Notes under the pieces: generated by a model
Database searches by the model: none
Seen by the model: the letters and a program-made list of their open reading frames with translations, nothing else
Told to the model about the DNA's origin: nothing
Translations under genes and position numbers: made by a program
Assembly: GCA_016869175.1 (NCBI GenBank)
Contig: VGEV01000015.1
Span: forward strand, 1 to 40,347
Length of the DNA: 40,347 bases
Direction of reading: 5' to 3'
Source of the DNA: Alphaproteobacteria bacterium
GTDB taxonomy: Bacteria > Pseudomonadota > Alphaproteobacteria > GCA-2731375
In this document: one piece after another, positions 1 to 6,909 of the stretch
Layout: each line of letters starts with the position of its first letter
Numbering within the stretch: position 1 is the first letter of the stretch

Positions 1-1635
1 CCGGCGCCCATGCCGGCAGCGCCGCCGGCCGCGACGACGCTCGCGCCGGCCGCACCGCCCGCCGCCGAACCCGGTCTGCAACGCCAAGCGCTGGGCGGTA
101 TCGACCTGTCCGGCCTGGGCACCTTGGGACAAAGCCAGGGCGCCCTGCCGCCCAGCCTGTGGCGCGGCACGACGCTGCGCGCGGTCGAGCAATTGCTGGT
201 CCGCTTGCCGTTGCCAAGCAGTTCGCCCGCCATGGTCGATCTCGCCCGCCGGCTGCTGTTGTCGACCGCCGAGGCGCCGGCGGGGCAGCCGAGCGGGGTG
301 TCGCTGCTGGCGCTCAGGGCCGAGCGGCTTTGGGCGGCAGGCCTGGTCGAAGACCTGGTCGCCTTGGCGCGATTGCTGCCGCAAGACCGGGCGGAGGAGC
401 CGGCGCTGGCCAAGCTGCGGCTGGAGGCGGCGTTCGTCACGGGCGACGAGAAGACGGCCTGCGCGATCGCCGAAGCCATGCTGGCCCGCGACGCCCTTCC
501 GGTCTGGCAGAAGGCGGCGGCGTTCTGCTATGCGCGCGCCGGCGATCAGGGGCGGGCCAACTTGTTCGCCGACATGCTGCGCGAGACGCAGCGCGAGGAT
601 CAGACGTTCTTCCGCCTGCTGGAAGCCAACACGGGTCGACGCGGCAAGCCCCCGGAATGGCCGAAACAGAGCGAGCCGCTGCATCTTGCTATGCTGCGCG
701 CCACCGGACGATTGCCGCCGCTCGACCGGCTGGAAGCGCTTGGCCCGGCCGCGCTCGCGGCGGCGGCCGTGGCCGGCGACAACCCGCCCGAGATACGGGC
801 GGAAGCGGCGGAGCGAGCGGCGGCGCTGGTCGCGCTGCGGCCAACCGACCTGGCGAAGGCCTATGCGGAAGCGACCTTCGGCGCGGCGGACCGGGCCGAT
901 CCGGCCAAGCGGGCGAAGGAGCTGGGTGGCGGGCGGGGCAGCGCCTTGCTGGTGCAGGCGGCGGCGTTGCAGCCGGCCGGTGCCGCGGGCCATCTCGCCG
1001 AGGCGCTGCGCCTGGCGCGCGAGGGCGGCCGCTTCCTGGCGGTCGGCGCCGCCTTGCTGCCCGGTTTGCGGCAGCTCGCGGCCGAGCCAGGCACGTTGCC
1101 GCTTGCCGCCGACGCGGTGCGCCTGCTTGCACTGGCCGACGATCCGGTCCTCGCCAGGCGGTGGCACGACATGATGCCGGCCGGCGAGGTCGAGGCGGCG
1201 CGCCTGCTGCCGCTCGTGGCGCTAGCCGGCAATGCCGTCGGCGACCTGGATGGCGAGCGGTTCGCGGCCTGGTGGCAGGCGCAGCCCGATGCGCCCGCCG
1301 GACGCAAGCCGACAAGACTGGCGATACTGCTGGCCTGCTGGCAGGGTCTGGGGCATGCCGTCCCGGCCGGCGCGCCATCCCTGGCGCTGGAACTGGCCGA
1401 GGCGACCGAAGACGCGGTCGCGCCGCTCGGCCTGCGCCAGGCGCTGCGCCTGGCGGCAGAGCAGAAGCGGCTGGGCGAGACCGTGGCACTGGCCCTGATC
1501 GTGCTGGGCAGCGGCGGGCCGGCCAAAGCGAGCGCGACCAGCTTGCAAGCCGTGCTGGAAGCCCTGCGCGCTGTCGGGCTGCAGACCGAGGCGCGCCATC
1601 TGGCGCTGGAGGCCCTGGTTGCGCACAGCTTTTAA
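1..1635 (+). CDS. Unknown alanine-rich helical protein, 5' end missing
   Basis: No function is recognised. The reading frame is already open at base 1. The first in-frame ATG (base 10) has no visible ribosome binding site and opens into a Pro/Ala-rich linker, so the true start probably lies upstream of the window. From about residue 45 the protein is a run of amphipathic helices rich in Ala, Leu and Arg, in the manner of helical-repeat (TPR-like) scaffolds, but I cannot assign a repeat family. No membrane segment or catalytic motif is evident in the visible part. The 3' end overlaps the xerD start by 17 bp, which suggests co-transcription. I recall large uncharacterised proteins beside xerD in related alphaproteobacteria, but that is memory, not a search. 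The call as a real gene rests on frame length, codon bias and the tight junction with xerD. Confidence 0.7.
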   Translation, partial: PAPMPAAPPAATTLAPAAPPAAEPGLQRQALGGIDLSGLGTLGQSQGALPPSLWRGTTLRAVEQLLVRLPLPSSSPAMVDLARRLLLSTAEAPAGQPSGVSLLALRAERLWAAGLVEDLVALARLLPQDRAEEPALAKLRLEAAFVTGDEKTACAIAEAMLARDALPVWQKAAAFCYARAGDQGRANLFADMLRETQREDQTFFRLLEANTGRRGKPPEWPKQSEPLHLAMLRATGRLPPLDRLEALGPAALAAAAVAGDNPPEIRAEAAERAAALVALRPTDLAKAYAEATFGAADRADPAKRAKELGGGRGSALLVQAAALQPAGAAGHLAEALRLAREGGRFLAVGAALLPGLRQLAAEPGTLPLAADAVRLLALADDPVLARRWHDMMPAGEVEAARLLPLVALAGNAVGDLDGERFAAWWQAQPDAPAGRKPTRLAILLACWQGLGHAVPAGAPSLALELAEATEDAVAPLGLRQALRLAAEQKRLGETVALALIVLGSGGPAKASATSLQAVLEALRAVGLQTEARHLALEALVAHSF

Positions 1636-2551
1636 GGCGTCCAAGCCGCCGGTCCCGCGCCATCTCGAGCGCTTTCTGGAAATGCTGCTGGCCGAACGCG
1701 GCGCGGCGGCCAACACCGTCGAGGCCTACCGCCGCGACCTGGGGGACTTGTCCGCCTTCCTGCGAGCGGATCCCGCGGACGCCGACAGCGCAGCGCTGCA
1801 ACGCTACTTGGCAATGCTCGCCCGGGCCGGTGCCAGCCCGGCGACGCAATCGCGCCGACTGTCGGCGCTCAAGCAGTTCTATCGACATTTGCATGCCGAG
1901 GGGCTGCGTCCCGACGATCCGAGCGCCAGCCTGAACGCGCCCCGACGGCGCCGGCCGCTGCCGAAACTGCTGAGCGAGGCGGAGGTGGGGCGGCTGCTGG
2001 CGGCCGCCGCTGACTTGCCGGGGCCGGAGGGCGCGCGGCTCCTGGCGATGATGGAACTGCTTTATGCCGCCGGCCTCAGGGCCTCGGAACTGGTGCGGCT
2101 GCCCTATCCGCCGCTCACCGACGAGGGACGCTTGCTGCGCGTGCTGGGCAAGGGCGGGCGCGAGCGTGCCGTGCCAGTGAGCTTGCCAGCGCTGGCCGCG
2201 CTCGCGCGCTATCAGGCGCTGCGCGGGCATTTCCTCACCCGGCCGAGCCAGGCCCGCTGGCTGTTCCCCTCCGGCGGCCGCGCCGGGCACCTGACCCGCC
2301 AACGCCTGGGGCAATTGCTGGCGGAGCTGGCGGTCACCGCCGGCCTGCGGCGCGACCGCGTCTCGCCGCATGTACTGCGCCATGCCTTCGCCACGCATCT
2401 GCTGGCGGGCGGCGCCGACCTCAGGGCGGTGCAACAGATGCTGGGCCATGCCGACATCGCCACCACCGAGATTTATACCCACGTCCTGGAGGAACGGCTG
2501 CGCCAGTTGGTCATCCGCCACCATCCGCTAGCCGATGGCACGGCCGGTTGA
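1619..2551 (+). CDS. xerD: Tyrosine recombinase XerD
   Basis: Site-specific recombinase that, with XerC, resolves chromosome dimers at dif, in the cytoplasm. The 310-residue length fits the family. The N-terminal SAM-like core-binding domain spans about residues 14-95 and the catalytic domain about 115-305. All catalytic residues are visible: Arg154 (GLRASEL), Lys178 (GKGGRER), His251 and Arg254 (HVLRHAFATH), His277 (LGHADIATTE) and nucleophile Tyr286 (IYTHV). The chosen start is TTG at 1619, because GGAGG at 1608-1612 sits 6 nt upstream. It lies inside the end of the preceding frame and implies translational coupling. XerC is the alternative, since the two paralogues look alike, but adjacency to accA favours XerD as I recall the usual gene order. 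Confidence 0.9.
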   Translation: MRTAFKASKPPVPRHLERFLEMLLAERGAAANTVEAYRRDLGDLSAFLRADPADADSAALQRYLAMLARAGASPATQSRRLSALKQFYRHLHAEGLRPDDPSASLNAPRRRRPLPKLLSEAEVGRLLAAAADLPGPEGARLLAMMELLYAAGLRASELVRLPYPPLTDEGRLLRVLGKGGRERAVPVSLPALAALARYQALRGHFLTRPSQARWLFPSGGRAGHLTRQRLGQLLAELAVTAGLRRDRVSPHVLRHAFATHLLAGGADLRAVQQMLGHADIATTEIYTHVLEERLRQLVIRHHPLADGTAG

Positions 2552-2611
2552 CAGCGGCGGCAAAGCTGTGTGCAACCTGCCGGCCCGCCGGCCTGAGAGC
2601 ATGCCCCCTGG

Positions 2612-3583
2612 ATGACGGCCTATCTCGACTTCGAGCGTCCGATCGCCGAACTGGAGCGCGAGATTGCCGATCTCGAGGGGCTGCGCGACAAGGGCGAGGG
2701 CAGCGCCGGCCTGGACATCGATGAGGAGATCGGCCGCCTCAAGGCCAAGGCCGCCGCCCTGGTGGCGGCGACCTATCGCGACCTCAGTCCCTGGCAGAAG
2801 ACGTTGGTCGCCCGGCATCCCGCGCGGCCGCGTTGCCGCGACCTGATCGCCAACCTGCTGAGCGAGTTCGTGCCGCTGGCCGGCGACCGCGCCTATGGCG
2901 AGGACCCGGCCATTGTCGGCGGCCTGGCCCGCTTTCGCGGCCAGTCCGTCGTCCTCCTGGGCCACGAGCGGGGCAGCGATACGGCCAGCCGGATCAAGCA
3001 CAATTTCGGCATGGCGAAACCGGAAGGCTATCGCAAGGCGCAGCGGCTGATGCGGTTGGCCGACTGCTTCGGGCTGCCGCTGCTGACCCTGGTGGACACG
3101 CCCGGCGCCTATCCCGGCATCGATGCCGAGGCGCGCGGCCAGGCCGAGGCGATTGCCCGCACCATCGCTTTGTCGCTGGAACTGAGCGTGCCGGTCGTTG
3201 CCTGCATCGTGGGCGAGGGCGGCTCGGGCGGTGCCGTGGCATTGGCCACCGCGGACCGTGTGCTGATGCTGGAGCACTCGGTCTATTCGGTGATTTCGCC
3301 GGAAGGCTGCGCCGCCATCCTGTGGCGCGCGCCCGAGCGGGCGCCGGATGCGGCGGAAGCCCTCAGGCTGACGGCGCAAGACCTGTTGCGCCTCGGGGTG
3401 ATCGACACCGTAGTGCCGGAGCCGCTGGGCGGCGCGCATCGCCAGCCGGCGCAGCTTTATCCCCTGCTGGGCGACGCGCTGGAGCAGGCCATCGTCGCGT
3501 TGGCAGGCCAGCCTGGGCACGACCGCGGCGCCAATCGCCGCGCCAAGTTCCTGGCGATGGGCCGCGCCCTGTCCGGCGAATAG
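2612..3583 (+). CDS. accA: Acetyl-CoA carboxylase carboxyltransferase subunit alpha
   Basis: Alpha subunit of the carboxyltransferase half of acetyl-CoA carboxylase. With AccD it moves the carboxyl group from biotin to acetyl-CoA, giving malonyl-CoA, the first committed step of fatty acid synthesis. The 323 residues match the family length (E. coli AccA has 319). A helical N-terminal segment (residues 1-60, starting MTAYLDFERPI) precedes the crotonase-fold core with the family signatures GEGGSGGAVAL and HSVYSVISPEGCAAILW near residues 203-235. ATG at 2612 is used; its ribosome binding site is weak. It follows xerD by 60 bp on the same strand. No accD lies in the window, as is normal for this split enzyme. 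Confidence 0.97.
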   Translation: MTAYLDFERPIAELEREIADLEGLRDKGEGSAGLDIDEEIGRLKAKAAALVAATYRDLSPWQKTLVARHPARPRCRDLIANLLSEFVPLAGDRAYGEDPAIVGGLARFRGQSVVLLGHERGSDTASRIKHNFGMAKPEGYRKAQRLMRLADCFGLPLLTLVDTPGAYPGIDAEARGQAEAIARTIALSLELSVPVVACIVGEGGSGGAVALATADRVLMLEHSVYSVISPEGCAAILWRAPERAPDAAEALRLTAQDLLRLGVIDTVVPEPLGGAHRQPAQLYPLLGDALEQAIVALAGQPGHDRGANRRAKFLAMGRALSGE

Positions 3584-3612
3584 CCCACCCGCGACAATTC
3601 CGCGCGGCGCGC

Positions 3613-3626
3613 AATTGATCGCGATC
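3613..3626. promoter_or_regulatory. FNR/FixK-type box (TTGAT-N4-ATCAA)
   Basis: The 14-bp sequence TTGATCGCGATCAA is a perfect palindrome and matches the FNR/ANR/FixK consensus TTGAT-N4-ATCAA at every defined position. It lies 30 bp after the accA stop and 112 bp before the monooxygenase ATG at 3738. The established reading is oxygen-responsive control by an FNR/FixK-family regulator. That it acts on the 3738 gene is inference from position. I could not identify a convincing -10 hexamer. Confidence 0.6.
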
Positions 3627-3737
3627 AACCGCCGGCATGGCGGCGGAGCCTCGACTGCCGCGCATGGGGCATCGGCCCCGGTGCCTGGCCCTCCGGCAGG
3701 CAGGCCGGACGGCAGGGCCGCGACAGCGGAGGATGCC

Positions 3738-4811
3738 ATGCGCTTCGGCCTGATGTACCTGTTCAGCGAATTCGGCAGCACCAGCCAGGCGCAAGCCTTC
3801 AAGGATTTCCTGGCGGAGGTGGAGTTGGCCGAGGAACTCGGCTTCGATGCTGTCTGGCTGCCGGAGCATCACTTTTCGGTCTACGGGATGCTGGGCGACA
3901 CGCTGACGCTGGCCGCCGCCGTGGCGCAGCGCACCAAGCGCATCCGGATCGGCACCGCTGTGGTCTTGCTGCCGTTGCAGCATCCGGTGCGCGTGGCGGA
4001 ACAGGCGGCGCTGGTCGATGTGCTGTCGGAGGGTCGGCTGTTGCTCGGCCTGGGCCGCGCCTACCAGCCGCTGGAATTTGTCGGCTTCGGCATGGATCCC
4101 GCGGAATCGCGCGACCGCTTCGACGAAGCGCTCACCATGCTGCTCGGCTGTTTCACGCAAGAGCGCTACACCCACAAAGGTCGCTTCTGGTCGTGCGAGA
4201 ACGTCACGCTCTATCCCAAGCCGGTGCAGCGCCCCTATCCGCAACTCTATCTCGCCGCCGTCTCGCCGCCCACGATCGAGGTGGCCGCCCGCTACGGCCT
4301 GCCCATCCTGCGCGCGCCGCGCTTCACCCGGATCGACACGGTCGAAGGGCAGTGGCGCGACTATGTGAAGGCGATGCAGGCGGCGGGCCGCGACGCCTCT
4401 GCGCTTGACCAGCCAATGCTGATGCAGACCTACGTTGCCGAAACCGAAGCGGCCGCCAAGCGCGACGCCGAGCCCCATGCCACTCGGTATCACGAACTGT
4501 TCCAGGAGGTGTTGCCGGGCGCGCCGGGCGCCAAGGTAAGCGCCGGCTACGAGCTCTACGACAAGGTGCGCCAGGCGCATGCCCGTGTCACCTACGATGA
4601 TCTTGCCAATTGGGGCAGCGCCTTCGGCACGCCGGAACAAGTGGCCGAGCGCATCGTCACCGATGTCCGCCATGGCGGCGTCAGCCATTGGATGGCGGAG
4701 ATGAAGTTCGGCGGCATGACCCACAAGCAGGCAGTGGCATCCATGAAGCTGTTCGCCAAGGAGGTCATGCCGCGGGTGCGGGCCGGCCTCGCCAAGGCGG
4801 CGGCGGAGTAA
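3738..4811 (+). CDS. Luciferase-like flavin-dependent monooxygenase (LLM family)
   Basis: A 357-residue cytoplasmic TIM-barrel enzyme of the bacterial luciferase-like class, which uses reduced FMN or F420. The substrate is unknown. The N-terminal strand MRFGLMYLFSEFGS, the motif LPEHHFS around residue 50, the IGTAVVLLPLQHPVRVAEQAALVD region (about 75-97) and SEGRLLLGLGR are typical of the family. The start is ATG 3738 because GGAGGA lies 5 nt upstream. The frame stays open to 3615, but that part reads as non-coding and overlaps the FNR-type box. A strong terminator follows at once, so the gene looks monocistronic. A paralogue sits at 8176-9270. The FNR-type site hints at control by low oxygen, which would be odd for an oxygen-using monooxygenase unless it scavenges or acts in microaerobic conditions. 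Confidence 0.88.
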   Translation: MRFGLMYLFSEFGSTSQAQAFKDFLAEVELAEELGFDAVWLPEHHFSVYGMLGDTLTLAAAVAQRTKRIRIGTAVVLLPLQHPVRVAEQAALVDVLSEGRLLLGLGRAYQPLEFVGFGMDPAESRDRFDEALTMLLGCFTQERYTHKGRFWSCENVTLYPKPVQRPYPQLYLAAVSPPTIEVAARYGLPILRAPRFTRIDTVEGQWRDYVKAMQAAGRDASALDQPMLMQTYVAETEAAAKRDAEPHATRYHELFQEVLPGAPGAKVSAGYELYDKVRQAHARVTYDDLANWGSAFGTPEQVAERIVTDVRHGGVSHWMAEMKFGGMTHKQAVASMKLFAKEVMPRVRAGLAKAAAE

Positions 4812-4813
4812 GC

Positions 4814-4853
4814 CGCCGCCCGAGCCTCTCGCGGGCGGCGCTTGCCTTTTTCC
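4814..4853 (+). terminator. Intrinsic terminator after the LLM monooxygenase
   Basis: A perfect 9-bp stem, CGCCGCCCG (4814-4822) with CGGGCGGCG (4832-4840), has a 9-nt loop and is followed by CTTGCCTTTTT. It begins 2 nt after the TAA stop of the monooxygenase. Confidence 0.85.
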
Positions 4854-4887
4854 TTGGCTCTTGTCAGTTTGCGCCTTGCATCAGGAG

Positions 4888-5010
4888 GAGGGCTGCCGCC
4901 CTCGCCAACCTGCCTACCCGGGCAAGGTGGATCCCGCAAGGGGATGCGGCCATTCGGCAACGAAACGGGTCGCGCGAACGCCACCCCTCCTTGCTTGAGC
5001 GATGGAGGGA
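4888..5010 (+). promoter_or_regulatory. Structured mRNA leader with sequestered ribosome binding site
   Basis: The 160 nt between the terminator and the next gene fold well by eye. Hairpin GAGGGC-tgcc-GCCCTC spans 4888-4903. A closing stem GCAAGG (4922-4927) with CCTTGC (4989-4994) encloses two hairpins: ATCCC/GGGAT (4931-4945), and GCGGCC-a-TTCG-GCAA-CGAA-ac-GGGTCGC (4946-4973), which is capped by a GCAA tetraloop. An alternative hairpin pairs CCCTCC (4985-4990) with GGAGGG (5004-5009), the ribosome binding site of the gene at 5014. The two pairings share bases 4989-4990 and exclude each other, as in a translational switch or RNA thermometer. No known riboswitch class is recognised. GC-rich DNA forms hairpins easily, so this is a candidate only. 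Confidence 0.4.
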
Positions 5011-5013
5011 TGC

Positions 5014-5568
5014 ATGTTTGCCAGCAGCACACGTCGGTGGATCTTGGGCTTTGGCTTGGGTGGCGCATCCGCCGCCCTCGTCGGCGGCGTCACGGCGAGG
5101 TCGGCGCAAGAGCGGCGGCCGACCGCGCCGCCGGTCGAGCCCGCATCGTGCCGCAGCGATCCCAGCGGCGCCCGACCGGGCGCGGCGAGCGATTTCTCGC
5201 AGGCCCGTACCGGAGTGGTCCGCCATCTGATCGCGAACAGTTCGTGGCGGTCCGATGGCGCACGGGTGGCCAGCCTCATCGGCTATGAGCGCCTGGCGCG
5301 GGCGCGTGGCCAAGGCGCGCTCAGGGGGTTGGCGGCGAACCTGGCGCATCATCTGCGGCAGCGCCATCCCGTCGAATGCGGCCTGATCGATGCCGAACTT
5401 GCCGGCGCGCGGTTCGATCCGCGGGACTATGCCCGCCGTCTCGCCGCCGCCCGTTCGGCCGCCGCCGCGGACGAACGGCAGTGCCGCGAGCGCGAGCGCC
5501 GGCAACTCGCGCGGGCCGAACGGGCCTGGCTGGCGGCGCAGTACCGGTTCCACGCCGATTGCGCCTGA
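5014..5568 (+). CDS. Small exported protein of unknown function
   Basis: A 184-residue protein with no recognised family. ATG 5014 is chosen because GGAGGG (5004-5009) sits just upstream; the in-frame ATG at 5002 lies within that site and lacks its own. The N-terminus (TRRWILGFGLGGASAALVGG) has a twin-Arg followed by a hydrophobic stretch, like a Tat or Sec signal, with possible cleavage near residues 28-34. The mature part is Arg/Ala-rich, predicted helical, with Cys at about 46, 120, 162 and 183 that could form disulfides. The spacing and run of Arg and Glu in the C-terminal third (DERQCRERERRQLARAERAW) suggest a long charged helix. It stands alone between two strong hairpins. The leader suggests post-transcriptional control. 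Confidence 0.6.
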   Translation: MFASSTRRWILGFGLGGASAALVGGVTARSAQERRPTAPPVEPASCRSDPSGARPGAASDFSQARTGVVRHLIANSSWRSDGARVASLIGYERLARARGQGALRGLAANLAHHLRQRHPVECGLIDAELAGARFDPRDYARRLAAARSAAAADERQCRERERRQLARAERAWLAAQYRFHADCA

Positions 5569-5577
5569 GCCCAGCAC

Positions 5578-5610
5578 GGCCGGGGCCGAGGTCCACCCTC
5601 GGCTCCGGCC
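5578..5610. terminator. Long hairpin between convergent genes
   Basis: A 14-bp stem with one G-T wobble pairs bases 5578-5591 with 5597-5610 around a 5-nt loop. It lies between the 3' ends of the exported-protein gene and the broken acetyltransferase, 7 bp from the latter. There is no T-tract, so it is more likely a bidirectional stop or 3' stabiliser than a canonical terminator. Confidence 0.6.
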
Positions 5611-5616
5611 AGCCGC

Positions 5617-6273
5617 TTATCGCTTGGCCGCCGCGGCCGTCTCGATGCGCATGGCCAGCCGGGGCTGCCAGTTTCTCGGCAAGCCCGGCAGCGGCGGCCG
5701 CGCCACGCGAAAGCCGGCGCGGCGAAACAGCGGCTCGGTGCCGAAATAGACGCTGGCGTCTTCCGCCCTCGCCGCGCCGGCACGCGGATAGGCCTCGACG
5801 ATGCGGGCGCCCTGTGCGGCGGCGTAACGCACCGCTGCCTGCACCAGGGCCACCGCCAGGCCTTGCCCGCGGGCCGTCCTGCGCACGGTGACACAAGGAA
5901 TGACTCAGACGGCTTGCCCGTCGACGGGCGGCGTGGCACGCGAGGCGACCAGGCGCTGGAACTCCGCGCGGGGCGCGATGGCAACCCAGCCGACCGGCTG
6001 CCCGTCGGAAAAGGCCAGCAGGCCTGGGGCGGGCGTCTGGCCGGCGCGCTCGGCCATCGCCTGGCGGCGGCGCTGACTGGCGCTGCCGGGCCCCGGGAGC
6101 GCCCGCAGCCCGGCCTCGCCCAGCCGCGGATAGAGGCACCAGCAGCCGGCGCCCCAACCGCCCCGCAGCACCTCGGCCAGCCGATCCATCAGCGCCGGCG
6201 TCAGCGGGCGGAATTCCGGCGTCGGCTCCGCGGCCTTGCTGCGGCCGCGGGGCGACATGGCGGGCTTGGCCAT
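5617..6273 (-). pseudogene. GNAT acetyltransferase interrupted by an in-frame TGA
   Basis: Both halves of one GNAT N-acetyltransferase lie in the same frame, separated by a single TGA at 5905-5907 (codon 123). The N-terminal half contains WGAGCWCLYPRL and GLLAFSDGQPVGWVAIAPRAE. The C-terminal half contains the acetyl-CoA loop RRTARGQGLAVAL and FGTEPLFRRAGF. Across the stop it reads PPVDGQAV-stop-VIPCVTVRR, where I expect Trp in this family (QAVWVIPC), so one G-to-A change (TGG to TGA) explains the break. TGA is a normal terminator in neighbouring genes, so recoding is unlikely. A GTG at 5886 could allow restart, but would give only the C-terminal half of the fold. The ATG at 6273 lacks a clear ribosome binding site. 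A sequencing error is the main alternative. Confidence 0.8.
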
Positions 6274-6505
6274 GCCGCGATGCTAGCGCGGCGTCCGATC
6301 AGGGGGAATCGCGATCGGCGATCGCTCTGATCAGTGCCCGCCGCGCCGCGATCATGGCTGTCGGGCAACGGCTTCCGGCGAAGCCGAGCCTGCCGCTTCG
6401 ATTGGCACGGGAATCGCCCAAGCCGAACGGGCGTGCCGGGCCCAGCGGGCTGCGCGGCGGTGGGTTGGCGCCAAAGCCATTTCAATCGGCAACCAGTCAA
6501 TTCGG

Positions 6506-6705
6506 TGACATCTTATCTTTTTCCAGCCGAAACCTGCCGTTCCCCTGGCGCCGTGCGGACTTGGGAAGACAAGCAGCAGCGATCGGTTAGTGCCGCGCAA
6601 CAAAGCAAGCTGTGACCGGACCCGCCGCGCCATAGGCGCCGAGAAATTATAAGCTGTCACCAGTTCACGCACCGTGTCAAGGCGCCGAGAAAACGTAAGC
6701 TATCA
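6506..6705. mobile_element. 200-bp MITE-like element or IS relic with TGA-starting inverted ends
   Basis: The left end on the plus strand starts TGACATCTTATCTTTTTCC (6506). The right end on the minus strand starts TGATAGCTTACGTTTTCTC (6705). These are imperfect inverted ends, and both are bordered outside by TCGG (6502-6505 and 6706-6709), a possible 4-bp target duplication. Further copies of the right-end sequence occur inside. Ends starting with TG and repeated internal binding sites are known for IS21-family elements, so a relic or a non-autonomous derivative of such an element is a reasonable guess. No transposase sequence remains. Confidence 0.5.
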
Positions 6706-6711
6706 TCGGTT
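6607..6711 (+). repeat. Three imperfect direct repeats spaced about 45 bp
   Basis: The core AAGCTGT/AAGCTAT occurs at 6607, 6651 and 6697, a spacing of 44 and 46 bp. The last two copies share a 31-bp unit beginning GGCGCCGAGAAA (6635-6665 and 6681-6711). The first copy is shorter (GCAAGCTGTGACCGGA, 6605-6620). An inverted relative lies at 6506. The pattern fits repeated protein-binding sites at the end of a transposable element. Confidence 0.6.
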
Positions 6712-6909
6712 TATTCTGCCACCGGGTTGCGCGCCGGTCCGCGCAGCGCGCTGCGGGCGGCGGGCCTGACGGCTGCCACTCGCCACCGCCGACGGCGCGC
6801 GAGCGACGGCGCCGACGATGGCGCCGAGGCTGGGCGCACCTGCCGCATTGCCGCGGCGGGCCGGCCGACCGCACACTGCCCGCGAGACGGCGCCAGCGGG
6901 GGAACACGC

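Larger units (their letters stand above)
6274..6909. other. 636-bp gene-free stretch with an IS remnant
   Basis: No convincing gene is present: open frames here are short, Arg-rich and lack ribosome binding sites. Bases 6274-6505 hold only small inverted repeats, for example GGCTTC-cggc-GAAGCC at 6370-6385. Bases 6506-6705 form the IS-like element described separately and are richer in A and T than their flanks. Bases 6706-6909 lead into the acyl-CoA dehydrogenase gene and must hold the promoter of that cluster, but I see no clear consensus boxes. Confidence 0.6.

Noticed and set aside
4880-5010. Match to known riboswitches (cobalamin, SAH, c-di-GMP) or to 6S RNA
   Set aside because: Short similarities such as CAGGAGG and TGCC occur, but the conserved cores and their order are not present.
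5905-5907. TGA read as selenocysteine or as Trp in the GNAT gene
   Set aside because: TGA ends neighbouring genes normally, the expected residue is Trp rather than Cys, and no SECIS-like hairpin is apparent directly after the codon.
6354-6590. Small open frame in the gene-free stretch
   Set aside because: It spans the IS-like left end, has no ribosome binding site and no domain character.
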